From Clostridiales bacterium UBA1701 (lineage in GTDB: Bacteria > Bacillota > Clostridia > Oscillospirales > Oscillospiraceae): a stretch of DNA of 44,490 nucleotides. The stretch spans positions 1-44,490 of the forward strand of contig DCJL01000014.1 in assembly GCA_002320035.1 (NCBI GenBank), read 5' to 3'. A model generated the notes under the pieces. That model was not told the DNA's origin and did no database searches. It saw nothing but the letters and a program-made list of their open reading frames with translations. Each line of letters begins with the position of its first letter. The first letter of the stretch is position 1. Shown here in pieces: positions 32,324-41,211 of this stretch. The translations under genes were made by a program, and so were the position numbers.

Positions 32324-32649
32324 ATATAGACGAGAGGCTGACGGCGGCCATCACGCTAGTGGTGCCAGAGACCGCACCGCGGATCTACGAGGGGACAGCC
32401 CAGGAGTACTGCGTATACAACTATAACACGGTGCCGCGTCTACACGCGAACGGACGGCCGGGGGCGGCGCTCTATCTGGTACAGGTGCACCTGCTGACCG
32501 CCAAGGGGTTGCCGACGCGGCAGAAGCGGCAGGCGCTGAAGCGGGCACTATTCAAGGCCGGATGCACCTATCCGAGCGAGGTGGACGCCTCGGACCCGGA
32601 GGGGCAGCATTTTGTTCTGGAATGCCAGTATACGGACGGTGACGTCTGA
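32320..32649 (+). CDS. tail-completion-like protein
   Basis: 109 residues, ATGA overlap. MNIDERLTAAI ... YNYNTVPRLHANGRP ... LYLVQVHLLT resembles the DUF806/DUF3168-like tail terminators that cap the tail tube. In many phages this gene follows the gp10-like gene. Here it precedes it. Confidence 0.65.
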   Translation: MNIDERLTAAITLVVPETAPRIYEGTAQEYCVYNYNTVPRLHANGRPGAALYLVQVHLLTAKGLPTRQKRQALKRALFKAGCTYPSEVDASDPEGQHFVLECQYTDGDV

Positions 32650-33113
32650 TGGCGAATTTCAAAACAACGGGGATAAACGGTCTGATCCTGTCAATGGCTG
32701 AAGCTGCTGAAATTCCTGATAATGTGAAGAAAGATATATTAGATGCCGAGACAAAAATAAGTCTGAGCGCAATGCAGGAAAGGCTAAAGGCGCTAAAGCT
32801 TTATGACACTCACCAGCTCCATGACAGCCTGACCATTGTAAAGAACGGCCTGACTTACGCCATATATCCAACAGGAAAGCGCCAAAACGCCAAGGCCCGA
32901 AAACTGATACGATGGCGGCACGGCAGGCGCGCCGGATACAAGGGCGGGAAAATGGAAAATAACGACGTGGGTTTGGTCCTTGAATTAGGAGCGCCCACAC
33001 GGGGTATCCCGGCCTTTGAATGGATGCGGACAGCACTGGAACTGAGCGACGAAGAAGCGACGGATGCAGCCATGACTCTTTATGACAACTGGCTTCAATC
33101 CAAAAATTTATAA
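32649..33113 (+). CDS. HK97 gp10-like protein
   Basis: 154 residues, one-base overlap with the preceding stop. LKLYDTHQLHDSLTI, YAIYPTGKR and APTRGIPAFEWMRTALE followed by a C-terminal helix are the usual gp10-like pattern. Role in head-tail joining or tail completion. Confidence 0.8.
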   Translation: MANFKTTGINGLILSMAEAAEIPDNVKKDILDAETKISLSAMQERLKALKLYDTHQLHDSLTIVKNGLTYAIYPTGKRQNAKARKLIRWRHGRRAGYKGGKMENNDVGLVLELGAPTRGIPAFEWMRTALELSDEEATDAAMTLYDNWLQSKNL

Positions 33114-33126
33114 AGGAGAAATTTAT

Positions 33127-33750
33127 ATGCCCACTTTTGATTTTCGCGGCATACGCTGCGGCAAATATAACGAAGAAGGCGGCAATGTGACCTACACGGA
33201 GCATTGCAGCATAGGCGAGGCAATGAACTGTAACCTGCAGATGCGCTTTGCAGAGGGCCGCCTCTACGCTGAAAGCGGCCTGGCAGAATATCTGCGCAAG
33301 GCGACGGGCGGAACGATTTCTATAGGAGTCAAGTATATCCCGACAGACGCACAGAAGCTTATGTTCGGAGCGAGCGACAAGACCAGAAAAATCGGCGAAA
33401 AACAGGTGCCGGGGCTTGTCTATTCCGCAAAGGATAAAGGCGATTACATAGGCGTTGCCATGTATGCGCCGGATCTGATAGACGGCGAAGAAAAATATAC
33501 CTGTCTGTTTATAATGAAATCCCGATTCGGCCATCCGGGACGGAACCTCCAGACCATGGGCGAAAATATTACTTTCCAGACGCCCACTACCACAGGCGAG
33601 TTCCTGGTAAAGGACAAAACCGGTAAAGAGCTTCTAGAGGTAGCTGTGTGCGACGATGAAGACACCGCCATTGCCTGGACAAAGCTTGTGCTGGGTGAGA
33701 CCGAGGCCGAGGCGCGGGAAGCTACTGAGCCGGCAAACACGGAGGCATAA
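33127..33750 (+). CDS. major tail protein
   Basis: 207 residues from ATG 33127 after AAAGGAG; the frame extends upstream to 33082 inside the previous gene without a site. FDFRGIRCGKYN ... VPGLVYSAKDKGDYIGVAMY and KSRFGHPGRNLQTMGENITFQTP fit siphovirus tube proteins of Gram-positive phages. The acidic Ala/Glu C-terminus is short. Confidence 0.85.
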   Translation: MPTFDFRGIRCGKYNEEGGNVTYTEHCSIGEAMNCNLQMRFAEGRLYAESGLAEYLRKATGGTISIGVKYIPTDAQKLMFGASDKTRKIGEKQVPGLVYSAKDKGDYIGVAMYAPDLIDGEEKYTCLFIMKSRFGHPGRNLQTMGENITFQTPTTTGEFLVKDKTGKELLEVAVCDDEDTAIAWTKLVLGETEAEAREATEPANTEA

Positions 33751-34116
33751 ATGGATATCCGGCTTAAGACCAAGACTATGGAGCTGGACGGCAAAACGTT
33801 CGAGCTTTGCTGTAATTTCAACGTAATTGCGGACGCCGAGGATCTTTACGGCGGACTGGGCGCCCTGCTCCGGAGCGAGAACAGCATGAACACGGTGCGG
33901 ACTTTCCTGGCGTGCATGATGAACGACTACGCGGACAGCATGGGCTGGGAGGAACGCTACACCCCGCGCCAAGCCGGTCGGCTGCTCTCCACAAATCCCC
34001 AGGAGCTGCGCAGCCAGGCGGCGGACATTATGGCGCTTGTATTCAGCGCGGTCACCGCAGAAAGGCCGACGGCGGCGGGCGCGGAGGCCGAGGGCGAAGA
34101 ACCGGAAAAAAACTGA
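33751..34116 (+). CDS. tail assembly chaperone gpG
   Basis: 121 residues directly after the major tail protein and before the tape measure. DIRLKTKTMELDGKTFEL starts a typical gpG-like helical protein. It ends GEEPEKN just after a slippery heptamer, so ribosomes either stop here (gpG) or shift to gpGT. Confidence 0.85.
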   Translation: MDIRLKTKTMELDGKTFELCCNFNVIADAEDLYGGLGALLRSENSMNTVRTFLACMMNDYADSMGWEERYTPRQAGRLLSTNPQELRSQAADIMALVFSAVTAERPTAAGAEAEGEEPEKN

Positions 34117-34158
34117 CAGACCAGGCAGGGACGGGCGGCAGCGTCAACCTGGCCTGGT
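34107..34158 (+). promoter_or_regulatory. -1 ribosomal frameshift signal (gpG to gpGT)
   Basis: A AAA AAC at 34107-34113 is a classic -1 slippery site in the gpG frame, next to the stop TGA (34114-34116). Six bases downstream ACCAGGC (34120-34126) can pair with GCCTGGT (34152-34158), a plausible stimulatory hairpin. Confidence 0.85.
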
Positions 34159-34325
34159 ATCTGGCCACCTGGCTGTGCGTATTCCGCGGCGAGGAGCGGG
34201 TTTTCTGGAAGAGCATGAACCCGGCACGCTTCGGACGGCTTTACGGGGCCCTGACAGGGCCCCGCCGGCCGGCGGCAACAGAGAACAACAGAAAATCCCT
34301 GTCGCAGTATCTAATGGGAGGCTGA
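34110..34325 (+). CDS. gpT extension of the tail assembly chaperone
   Basis: Reached only by the -1 shift; it adds about 71 residues (LTDQAGTGG..., WYLATWLCVFRGEERVFWKSM, LSQYLMGG) to give a ~191-residue gpGT. It has no own start with ribosome site and lies in the -1 frame, exactly as in lambda-type tail operons. Its C-terminus is two bases from the tape measure start. Confidence 0.82.
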   Translation, partial: KLTDQAGTGGSVNLAWYLATWLCVFRGEERVFWKSMNPARFGRLYGALTGPRRPAATENNRKSLSQYLMGG

Positions 34326-34326
34326 A

Positions 34327-36117
34327 ATGGCAAAGCGGAAAATAGAGACGGAGTTCTCTATTACTGGCGAGGAGGCCTACAAGCAGGCGCTCTCTGAAAT
34401 AAACAGCGGGATGAGCGTTCTCAAAAGCGAAATGAGGCTTGTTGCGGCAGAATTTGAGGGGAACGCCGACAGCATAGAAGCGCTGACAAAAAAACACGAC
34501 ATCCTGGGCAAACAGCATGAGCTGCAGAAGAAAAAGGTTGAAGAGCTGGAAAAGGCGCTGACCGATGCAAATGAGGCACTGGAAAAATCCGGCGGGAAAA
34601 GCCAAAAGGCCGCCTACGATGTGGACGAGTACCAGAAAAAGGTCAACTATGCGAAAGCGGAGCTTTTTAAGCTGGCGCATCAGCTCGCGGATACCAACGC
34701 TGCCATGGAAGAAGCGGCGAAGTCTACGGAGAATGGCACGGAGAAGTTCAGATTATTCTCCGGTGAGGCTATGGGCTTGGGTGACGTGTTGGACAAGGTC
34801 TCCGACAAGCTGGGCGTGCGGCTGCCAAACGGCATGACGCAGACGCTGAACGGCCTGGGCAAGGTTAATCCGGCGGCTGCTGTCGCCGCGGGCGGTTTTG
34901 CTGCGCTGGCGGCAGCCGTAACCAAGGCGGAGGACGCGCTGCGCGATCTGACGCTTGAATCCGCCACATATGCAGACAATATCCTGACGCTCTCAAACAA
35001 CACAGGGCTCAGCACGGTAGCGCTTCAGGAGTGGAGCTACGCGGCGGAGCTGATAGATGTCAGTATGGACACGGTCAACGGCTCCATGGTCAAGATGATC
35101 CGCAGCATGAACGGCGCCAGGGACGGCACGGGCGCGGCGAAGGATACTTTTGATGCGCTTGGCCTCAGCATAACGAATGTTGACGGAACTCTCAGAAATT
35201 CCGAGGATGTGTTTTTTGACGTCATCGACGCTCTGGGAAAAATCGAAAACGGCACAGAGCGGGACGCAATGAGCATGGAGATTTTCGGAAAATCAGCGCA
35301 GGACCTGAATTCCCTGATCGTCCAGGGCAGCGGAACGCTGAAAAAGTACACAGACGAAGCCCATGAAATGGGCTATGTACTGAGCGGGGAGGCGCTGGAC
35401 GCTCTCGGAGCTGTGGACGACGCGCAGCAACGGCTCCTGAGGACGCAGGAGGCCGTGAGCAATCAGATATCGGCTGAGTACGCACCGTATATGGAAGAGT
35501 CCCTGACGATGACAAGGGAGCGGATCCAGGACATCGGCAAGGCCCTGACTGAATCGGGCGCGGTGGAGGCGTTCGGTTCAATTCTGGTGTCTACCCAGAG
35601 CCTGCTGCGGCCGCTGGCCGAGCTGGGAATGGAGATCCTGCCGCCGCTGGCAAAGATCCTAGGCGGCATCGCGGGCGTGATGGCGCTGATTGCAGACGCG
35701 GCAAATGTTATTGCCGGGCTGGTGACACTGGATTTCAGAAGAATCGGCACGGCGCTGGGCTTTAACCCGGACCAGGCGAGCAACATGCAAATCTGGATGC
35801 ACGGCGCGGACTACAAGGCCGACAGATGGGGCAGCGCATACGGGAACGCCTTTGATGAGAGCACGGGCCTGTACAGCGGGAATTACTTCCACGCTTCGGG
35901 CACGGACAACTTCCCGGGGGGATGGTCCTGGGTAGGCGAAAACGGCCCGGAAAAGGTCTATCTGCCGCAGGGAACGCAGATTGCAACGGCGCAGGAGAGC
36001 CGGAGCAGCGAAAGGAACGAGTTTAACTTCTATATTGAAGCCCGGAGTCTCCGGGAGCTTGAGGATTTGCTGCGCATTGTTGAGGACGCGCGGCGGATGC
36101 GCCGGATGAAGGGATGA
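34327..36117 (+). CDS. tail tape measure protein
   Basis: 596 residues. The N-terminus is a long coiled coil (about 20-130, SVLKSEMRLVAAEFEG, HELQKKKVEELEKAL). A Gly/Ala hydrophobic stretch (VAAGGFAALAAAV) is followed by long helices. A hydrophobic segment ILGGIAGVMALIADAANVIAGL lies near 460 and the C-terminus ends HASGTDNFPGGWSWVGENGPE, usual for tape measures. The short length implies a short siphovirus tail. Confidence 0.93.
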   Translation: MAKRKIETEFSITGEEAYKQALSEINSGMSVLKSEMRLVAAEFEGNADSIEALTKKHDILGKQHELQKKKVEELEKALTDANEALEKSGGKSQKAAYDVDEYQKKVNYAKAELFKLAHQLADTNAAMEEAAKSTENGTEKFRLFSGEAMGLGDVLDKVSDKLGVRLPNGMTQTLNGLGKVNPAAAVAAGGFAALAAAVTKAEDALRDLTLESATYADNILTLSNNTGLSTVALQEWSYAAELIDVSMDTVNGSMVKMIRSMNGARDGTGAAKDTFDALGLSITNVDGTLRNSEDVFFDVIDALGKIENGTERDAMSMEIFGKSAQDLNSLIVQGSGTLKKYTDEAHEMGYVLSGEALDALGAVDDAQQRLLRTQEAVSNQISAEYAPYMEESLTMTRERIQDIGKALTESGAVEAFGSILVSTQSLLRPLAELGMEILPPLAKILGGIAGVMALIADAANVIAGLVTLDFRRIGTALGFNPDQASNMQIWMHGADYKADRWGSAYGNAFDESTGLYSGNYFHASGTDNFPGGWSWVGENGPEKVYLPQGTQIATAQESRSSERNEFNFYIEARSLRELEDLLRIVEDARRMRRMKG

Positions 36118-36121
36118 AGCC

Positions 36122-38440
36122 ATGGCCACGACAGTAAGACTGCAAGCAATACAATCCGCCGCCATCAGTGCGGGCGGAGGCGACAGCGCATACAACAACC
36201 ACAGCAGCGCAATACAGGATCTAGGCAGCGGGAACCCAAACTTTGCACTTCTGACCGGATTTGAAGCGCCGGCAGGCGCGGACCGGTTCAAACGGGTAAT
36301 GGGCTGCACGGTAAACGTCTATGCAAGGCGCTATTCAAGCCCCGCGTCCGTGGGGTTGCTTTTCGCGGAGGATCTTCCGAGAGAATTTGACGAGGAGACG
36401 GTAAGCAGACTCCAATACAACCCCTATAACCCGGGCGGACTCCGGGCGATGGCGCACATCGGCTCGGAAGAGGGCTGGACGATCTGCTCATTTACCTTCG
36501 ACACGGCGGGAAACGCAATGAACGCACTGAAAAACGGGGTGATGTTCAGCGCGGAGGGCGACATCCACACCCACACCGAGGTGCATAGCTCCAGAGGAAG
36601 CAATCCCCCGACGCTTGACCTGCACCTAGGCGAGGCGGTACACCTCGAATTCGAAAAGCTGACGCCGACGGCCGGCAGCGGTATTTTCCCGGTGCAGGCA
36701 AACAGATTTTCTTTTAAATGCACCTACGACAAGCATATCGCAGGAGAGCTGACCGCCGTATCCGGCCAATTCCGATGGCGGGAGCACGGGGCGAGCGGCT
36801 TCACTGAACGCAGCATTCCGGCCGGGCAGCGTTATATTGACATTCCGGCGGGAACGTTCAACGAATGTAGCAGAATCGAATATCAGTTTGAAATAACAGA
36901 TAACAGCGGGCATACGGAGCTATCGGACTGGACGGCGGTATTTGTCCGTTATCTGGTGTTTGACACATTCAGCCCGCCGGCGGGGGCACGAATAAACCGG
37001 GCGGAGGATACGGTATTTACCTTCAGCGTAAAGACGGAGGACGGCGGGGCGCCGTATCCGCTCAGCGTGCAGAGCGCGGTATATCGCTGGAGAACTGCCG
37101 GGGCCGGCGATTTCACGGAAATTCCGCTGGCAGACGGTGCGGCCAGTCTGAGCGTCCCCAGGGGGACATTCCCGGCCGGAGAGGTGGAATATCAGTTTCA
37201 GTTCACCTCAAACACTGGACGCAGCCAGACTTCCGCCTGGATAAAAGTGTCCACTTTGGACACCGTACCCGGCAAGGCCAAGGGAATCTATCCAAACGGC
37301 AGTATTGTGAATGCCGACGCTCCCATTGAATTCAAATGGGAGCATGTGAACGAAAGCGGACAGCCGCAGTCAAAAGCGGAGCTCCAGATGAGCGCGGACG
37401 GCGCAGAATGGACGGCACTGGCGACCGTGACCGGTTCCCGGACAAGCTATACGGCCACCGCCGGGAGCTTGACATCGGGCACATGGTACTGGCGGGTACG
37501 AAGCTTCAACCTGGACAACGCTGCCGGGGAATGGAGCGAGCCGACTGCATTTGCCGCGGTCGCTACGCCGGGGACACCAAGAATCACGGCAAAAAGCACG
37601 GCACCGAGACCCAGCATCCTATGGCAGACGAACGAGCAGGAGGCTTTTGCGCTGGCGCTTGACGACGAGACAGCGGTGGTCCGCTTCGGCGCGGAAAAAA
37701 GCTGGACGTGCCCCCGATACCTGGGGGACGGCCAGCACGAGGTCAAGGTGCGGGTGCAGAACCAATATGGTCTATGGAGCGAATGGGGAAGAATCGTACT
37801 CCCGGTTCAGAACAGCGCGGGACCGGCGCTGACGCTGCACGTGGAAACGGACAATTCCGCAAGGCTGCGCTGGGATCGGGGGGACTATGACTTTTATTTG
37901 ATATACCGGGACGGCAAGGCAATCGGGAAATGCACCGGAACGGAATTTACAGACCATTACGCCATCGGAGAGACCAGCTATTTTATCCGGGGCTGCTACG
38001 GCGACCGCTTCCATTACGGCCTCAGCAACACCGCAGAGGCCCGGATATGCCCGGAGACGGTGGTGATCGGCGCGGTATCCGAATTGGACACAAGCGGCTG
38101 GCTACCTCTGCCACTGGGCGCTGAGCAGCACAGAACCACCAACACCGCACGGAGCCGCAGCATCCGGACCATGCACCTGACCGGCGGAGCCTATCCCTGC
38201 GCGGAGGCTGCCGAATTCTACGACAAGCGAATTTCGGTGCGCTGCGCATTCAGCGATAGCGTGCACTGCGAGGCGCTCAAGGCTCTGACAGGCCGCCTAG
38301 TGTGCCTAAAAACGCCGGACGGGGAAATGACCACGGGATACCTGGCGGAGCTTACGCAGAGCGCGGGAGAGTTTTACAGCCAGTTCAGCTTTTCTGTTCA
38401 GCAACTGGATTTTGAGGAGGAGATTGACATTGATTCGTGA
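36122..38440 (+). CDS. large tail protein with fibronectin-III-like repeats
   Basis: 772 residues. The N-terminus (1-180) is a receptor-proximal or distal-tail-like region. Three to four beta-sandwich repeats follow (IEYQFEITDNSGHTELSDW, VEYQFQFTSNTGRSQTSAW, GTWYWRVRSFNLDNAAGEWSEP). The C-terminal 120 residues look like a distal-tail closing domain (DKRISVRCAFSD ... FSFSVQQLDFEEE). Palindrome copies 7 and 8 lie inside and are read as VSTLDT (376-381) and VSELDT (652-657). A tail-tip structural role is likely; sugar binding is possible. Confidence 0.75.
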   Translation: MATTVRLQAIQSAAISAGGGDSAYNNHSSAIQDLGSGNPNFALLTGFEAPAGADRFKRVMGCTVNVYARRYSSPASVGLLFAEDLPREFDEETVSRLQYNPYNPGGLRAMAHIGSEEGWTICSFTFDTAGNAMNALKNGVMFSAEGDIHTHTEVHSSRGSNPPTLDLHLGEAVHLEFEKLTPTAGSGIFPVQANRFSFKCTYDKHIAGELTAVSGQFRWREHGASGFTERSIPAGQRYIDIPAGTFNECSRIEYQFEITDNSGHTELSDWTAVFVRYLVFDTFSPPAGARINRAEDTVFTFSVKTEDGGAPYPLSVQSAVYRWRTAGAGDFTEIPLADGAASLSVPRGTFPAGEVEYQFQFTSNTGRSQTSAWIKVSTLDTVPGKAKGIYPNGSIVNADAPIEFKWEHVNESGQPQSKAELQMSADGAEWTALATVTGSRTSYTATAGSLTSGTWYWRVRSFNLDNAAGEWSEPTAFAAVATPGTPRITAKSTAPRPSILWQTNEQEAFALALDDETAVVRFGAEKSWTCPRYLGDGQHEVKVRVQNQYGLWSEWGRIVLPVQNSAGPALTLHVETDNSARLRWDRGDYDFYLIYRDGKAIGKCTGTEFTDHYAIGETSYFIRGCYGDRFHYGLSNTAEARICPETVVIGAVSELDTSGWLPLPLGAEQHRTTNTARSRSIRTMHLTGGAYPCAEAAEFYDKRISVRCAFSDSVHCEALKALTGRLVCLKTPDGEMTTGYLAELTQSAGEFYSQFSFSVQQLDFEEEIDIDS
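37246..37264. repeat. 19-bp palindrome, copy 7 (inside tail gene)
   Basis: AGTGTCCACTTTGGACACC, with mismatched outer bases and a slightly changed centre. In frame VSTLDT, at a junction between two beta-sandwich domains. Confidence 0.8.
38074..38092. repeat. 19-bp palindrome, copy 8, degenerate
   Basis: GGTATCCGAATTGGACACA; the right arm is intact and the left arm decayed. In frame VSELDT. Confidence 0.6.
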
Positions 38441-39461
38441 GGTCCAATACCGAATGAAGGTACTGCGAAACGGAGCGGAGATTACCGAGCTGCGCTGGGC
38501 GGACAGCGCGCCGCGCGTCAACACGGACAGCACGGCGGAGATCAAGAGCAGCATGGTCGGGACGTTCCTGCCGAATGAAACCGCAGACCTGCTGCGGGAC
38601 GAGCTTCAGCCCTGCATGGTCATAGACGGACACGAGCACCCGCTGGGCGTTTTCTGCCCGACGACGGTGAAGGCGCTGAACGCAGGGACCAGACAAATTG
38701 CCGTGGAGGGTTATGACCGCGCATGGAGACTGAAAGCGGCCAAGACAGAAAGCCTGCTGCATATGGCCGCGGGCTCTGGCTATCTTGCGCAGGCGGAGCA
38801 GCTGCTGGCCGCGGCCGGGATCGCCCTGGTCATAAAGACGGACAGCGGCGCTGTGTTGCCGGCTGACCGGGAATACGAGCTGGGGAGCGAATACCTGGCG
38901 ATTGTGAACCAGCTGCTGAAGGAGATCGGATACAGGGAGATCTGGTTCGACGCGCAGGGCTGGGCGCATCTGGAGCCGTATCTGCCGCCCAGCGCCGCCA
39001 GAATGGCGCGGCAATACGGCGGCAGAGAAATCACGGGGTTGCCGATGGGGGAGAGCTACACCGACGAGACGGATATTTTTGAGGCACCGAATGTTTTTAT
39101 CTGCGTGTGCTCCAACGCGGACAGCAGGGAGGTCCTGAGTGCGAGCGCGGTCAACGATATCCCGACAAGCGCGAAAAGCACATTCCGCCGGGGCATGAGA
39201 ATCCCGCAGGTGACAAAGGTGGAGCAAATTGCAGACCAGGCGGCGCTGCAGGTTTACGCGGACCGGCTGCGGGACGAGAGCCTTCTCAGCACAAGGCTGG
39301 TGAGCTTCTACACGCCGGCGGAGCCAGGGCACGGGGTGGGCGACATTATCGGAATTGCCCGCGATGAGCTTACCGGCGTATATGAAGAAACCGGCTGGAG
39401 CATTACGATGGCGGCCGGGGAGCTGATGGCGCACACGGCGCGAAGGACGGTGATTGCATAA
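38430..39461 (+). CDS. baseplate/tail protein (Gp37-like)
   Basis: 343 residues from TTG 38430, chosen because AGGAGGAG lies eight bases upstream; the frame continues to TTG 38412 inside the previous gene. The pattern VLRNGAEITELRWADSAPRVNTDS ... GTFLPNE ... LGVFCPTT ... VEGYDRAWRLK is that of Gram-positive siphovirus baseplate hub proteins (ReqiPepy6 Gp37-like). It follows the distal tail gene as usual. Confidence 0.75.
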   Translation: MIREVQYRMKVLRNGAEITELRWADSAPRVNTDSTAEIKSSMVGTFLPNETADLLRDELQPCMVIDGHEHPLGVFCPTTVKALNAGTRQIAVEGYDRAWRLKAAKTESLLHMAAGSGYLAQAEQLLAAAGIALVIKTDSGAVLPADREYELGSEYLAIVNQLLKEIGYREIWFDAQGWAHLEPYLPPSAARMARQYGGREITGLPMGESYTDETDIFEAPNVFICVCSNADSREVLSASAVNDIPTSAKSTFRRGMRIPQVTKVEQIADQAALQVYADRLRDESLLSTRLVSFYTPAEPGHGVGDIIGIARDELTGVYEETGWSITMAAGELMAHTARRTVIA

Positions 39462-40276
39462 TGGAAGAGATTCTGACAGCACTGCAGGATGAGACAGGCG
39501 GCACCGCGTTCATTCTTGCCACGGTGGAGGCCGTTGCAGAGGGCGGGGTGAAGCTGCAGATAGACGGCCAGGACAAGGCCGGGGAAAAGCTTTATCCATG
39601 CAACGCGGGGGCTCTTTTCCGCCCGGGGGACCGGGTAAAGCTGACGCCGGACAGCGGGACATATATTGTTGACTTCCCGATGGGAAAGCCGGGAGAGCGC
39701 TATCCTATCCCCAAAGGCGGCAGCGAGGGCCAGCTTCTGGCAAAGGCCGGGGGGAATGATTTCACACTCAAGTGGCTCGACGCGCCCGATGGCGGAGAAA
39801 ATTATATCCCCAAGGGCGGCACGGCCGGGCAGGTGCTGACAAAGAAAAACAGCTATGATTATGAGCTGCAATGGTCAAACGTGCCGGAGAATCCCCTGCC
39901 GACAGGCGGGAGCGACGGCCAGGTCCTCATGAAAAGCGGCAGTACAAACTATGCGGTTAAATGGGCGGCCCCGAACTTCCCGGCATCGAAGCTGGCAAAC
40001 GGGATCCACACGGTGGAGCTGAGCACGGCCGGGCTTCTGGCACCCGTCAGCTCGGGGAGCGTAGACCTGGGGAACAGTTCCAGAACTTTCGGCGATCTGT
40101 ACTGCAACGGAACGATCAAGCTGGGGCAGGGCTACGGAAACAGCATACAGCTCGGCGCCAGCAGCGCAACGCTGGGTTTCTTCGGGATGACACCAACGGC
40201 AAGAAAGACGGTAGCGAGCACGGCCACAGTGGCAGCGCTGATCACGGCGCTGAAGAGCTACGGGCTGATCGGATAG
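39461..40276 (+). CDS. tail fibre/baseplate protein with three collar repeats
   Basis: 271 residues. An OB-like N-terminal domain (about 15-75, LQIDGQDKAGEKLYPC, GDRVKLTPDSGTYIV) is followed by three ~30-residue repeats starting IPKGGSEGQLL (83), IPKGGTAGQVL (116) and LPTGGSDGQVL (146), each closed by a W at its end. A C-terminal tail (NGIHTVELSTAGLLAP ... TARKTVAST) trimerises in related fibres. Host binding is inferred. Confidence 0.75.
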   Translation: MEEILTALQDETGGTAFILATVEAVAEGGVKLQIDGQDKAGEKLYPCNAGALFRPGDRVKLTPDSGTYIVDFPMGKPGERYPIPKGGSEGQLLAKAGGNDFTLKWLDAPDGGENYIPKGGTAGQVLTKKNSYDYELQWSNVPENPLPTGGSDGQVLMKSGSTNYAVKWAAPNFPASKLANGIHTVELSTAGLLAPVSSGSVDLGNSSRTFGDLYCNGTIKLGQGYGNSIQLGASSATLGFFGMTPTARKTVASTATVAALITALKSYGLIG

Positions 40277-40286
40277 GAGGCACAGG

Positions 40287-40598
40287 ATGAAGCTTGGAAC
40301 TATTGTAAACGCGGCGCAGCCGCTGCAGAAGCTTATATTTCAGGATCTGCCACTGAAAACCGCTTACGGGCTGGCTCAGCTGATCGGCAGGATTAATCCC
40401 GCACTGGCGTTCTACGGCATGGAGATGGCAAAAGCTCCGGACGGCGCAAGGGCTGAGGAGCTGAGCGAGATGGAGATGGCGGGATTTGAGGATTTCTTCA
40501 GGCTGCAGATTGACCCGGAACTGCCGCTGGTGCTGTCGGCGGCGGACATAAAGTGCCTTGAGCCGTTTATCAGATTTGAAAAGGATGATGGGCCATGA
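40287..40598 (+). CDS. hypothetical tail-region protein
   Basis: 103 residues behind TAGGAGG, helical. LAQLIGRINPALAFYGMEMAKAP, then an acidic C-terminus (LSEMEMAGFEDFF). It lies among fibre genes; a chaperone or accessory role is possible. No family recognised. Confidence 0.6.
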   Translation: MKLGTIVNAAQPLQKLIFQDLPLKTAYGLAQLIGRINPALAFYGMEMAKAPDGARAEELSEMEMAGFEDFFRLQIDPELPLVLSAADIKCLEPFIRFEKDDGP

Positions 40599-40936
40599 GC
40601 GAGTGCAGTTGCTACGCAGAGCCTAATGTGAGCATGATGGAGGGCGATTCCTGGCCTCTGCTGTTTCAAATTAACGTAGACGGTGAGCCTATAAACATCC
40701 AAGATGTTGAGCTTATTGAATTCACTGTGGATGGCCTGTCTAAAAATTACCCTGGTGCAGTTAGCTACGATGAGAATACAAAGATTTTCTCTTTTCCCTT
40801 ATCTCAGGAGGAAACGTTCAAGTTTAAGAGACAGGTAACAGCGCAGGGCAGAATTAAGTTCAGCTCAGACGAAGTGGTGGGCGTCAACTTCGGGAAAATA
40901 GACATCAACAGGAGTCAGTCGAAGGCGGTGATCTGA
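40595..40936 (+). CDS. BppU-like baseplate/fibre accessory protein
   Basis: 113 residues, ATGA overlap. The beta-rich start (EGDSWPLLFQINVDGEPINIQDVELIEFTVDG) is like the N-terminal domain of Gram-positive phage baseplate upper proteins. The remainder is a single Ig-like domain. Weak family call. Confidence 0.55.
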   Translation: MSECSCYAEPNVSMMEGDSWPLLFQINVDGEPINIQDVELIEFTVDGLSKNYPGAVSYDENTKIFSFPLSQEETFKFKRQVTAQGRIKFSSDEVVGVNFGKIDINRSQSKAVI

Positions 40937-41211
40937 TGCTCGTTGTCGGCAATATAAAAGGAGTCAACAGTATCTCCGGCGATATACGCAGAGGCGCAGC
41001 GCTCAGCGGGAATATCAGTGCAGGTATTTCTATAGACAAGCCTGCTTATGCCGGCCCTTATACTGTCGAGCCTGAATTTGAGTCTGTGACGCTGGAAACG
41101 GCCAATAAGACTATGAAAGAAAATGTTACGGTAGAGGCTATTACCGTAAGCCGGACGACGAACCAGTCCGGAGGAAAAACAGTTTATATTGGAGGGAATA
41201 TAAGTGCCTGA
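40936..41211 (+). CDS. small tail-fibre-like protein
   Basis: 91 residues, one-base overlap. The end VSRTTNQSGGKTVYIGG parallels the end of the next protein (YTDNAAGGKTVTIG), and YTVEPEFESVTLETANKTM resembles a repeat used in Clostridia phage fibres. Likely a fibre or decoration subunit. Confidence 0.55.
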   Translation: MLVVGNIKGVNSISGDIRRGAALSGNISAGISIDKPAYAGPYTVEPEFESVTLETANKTMKENVTVEAITVSRTTNQSGGKTVYIGGNISA

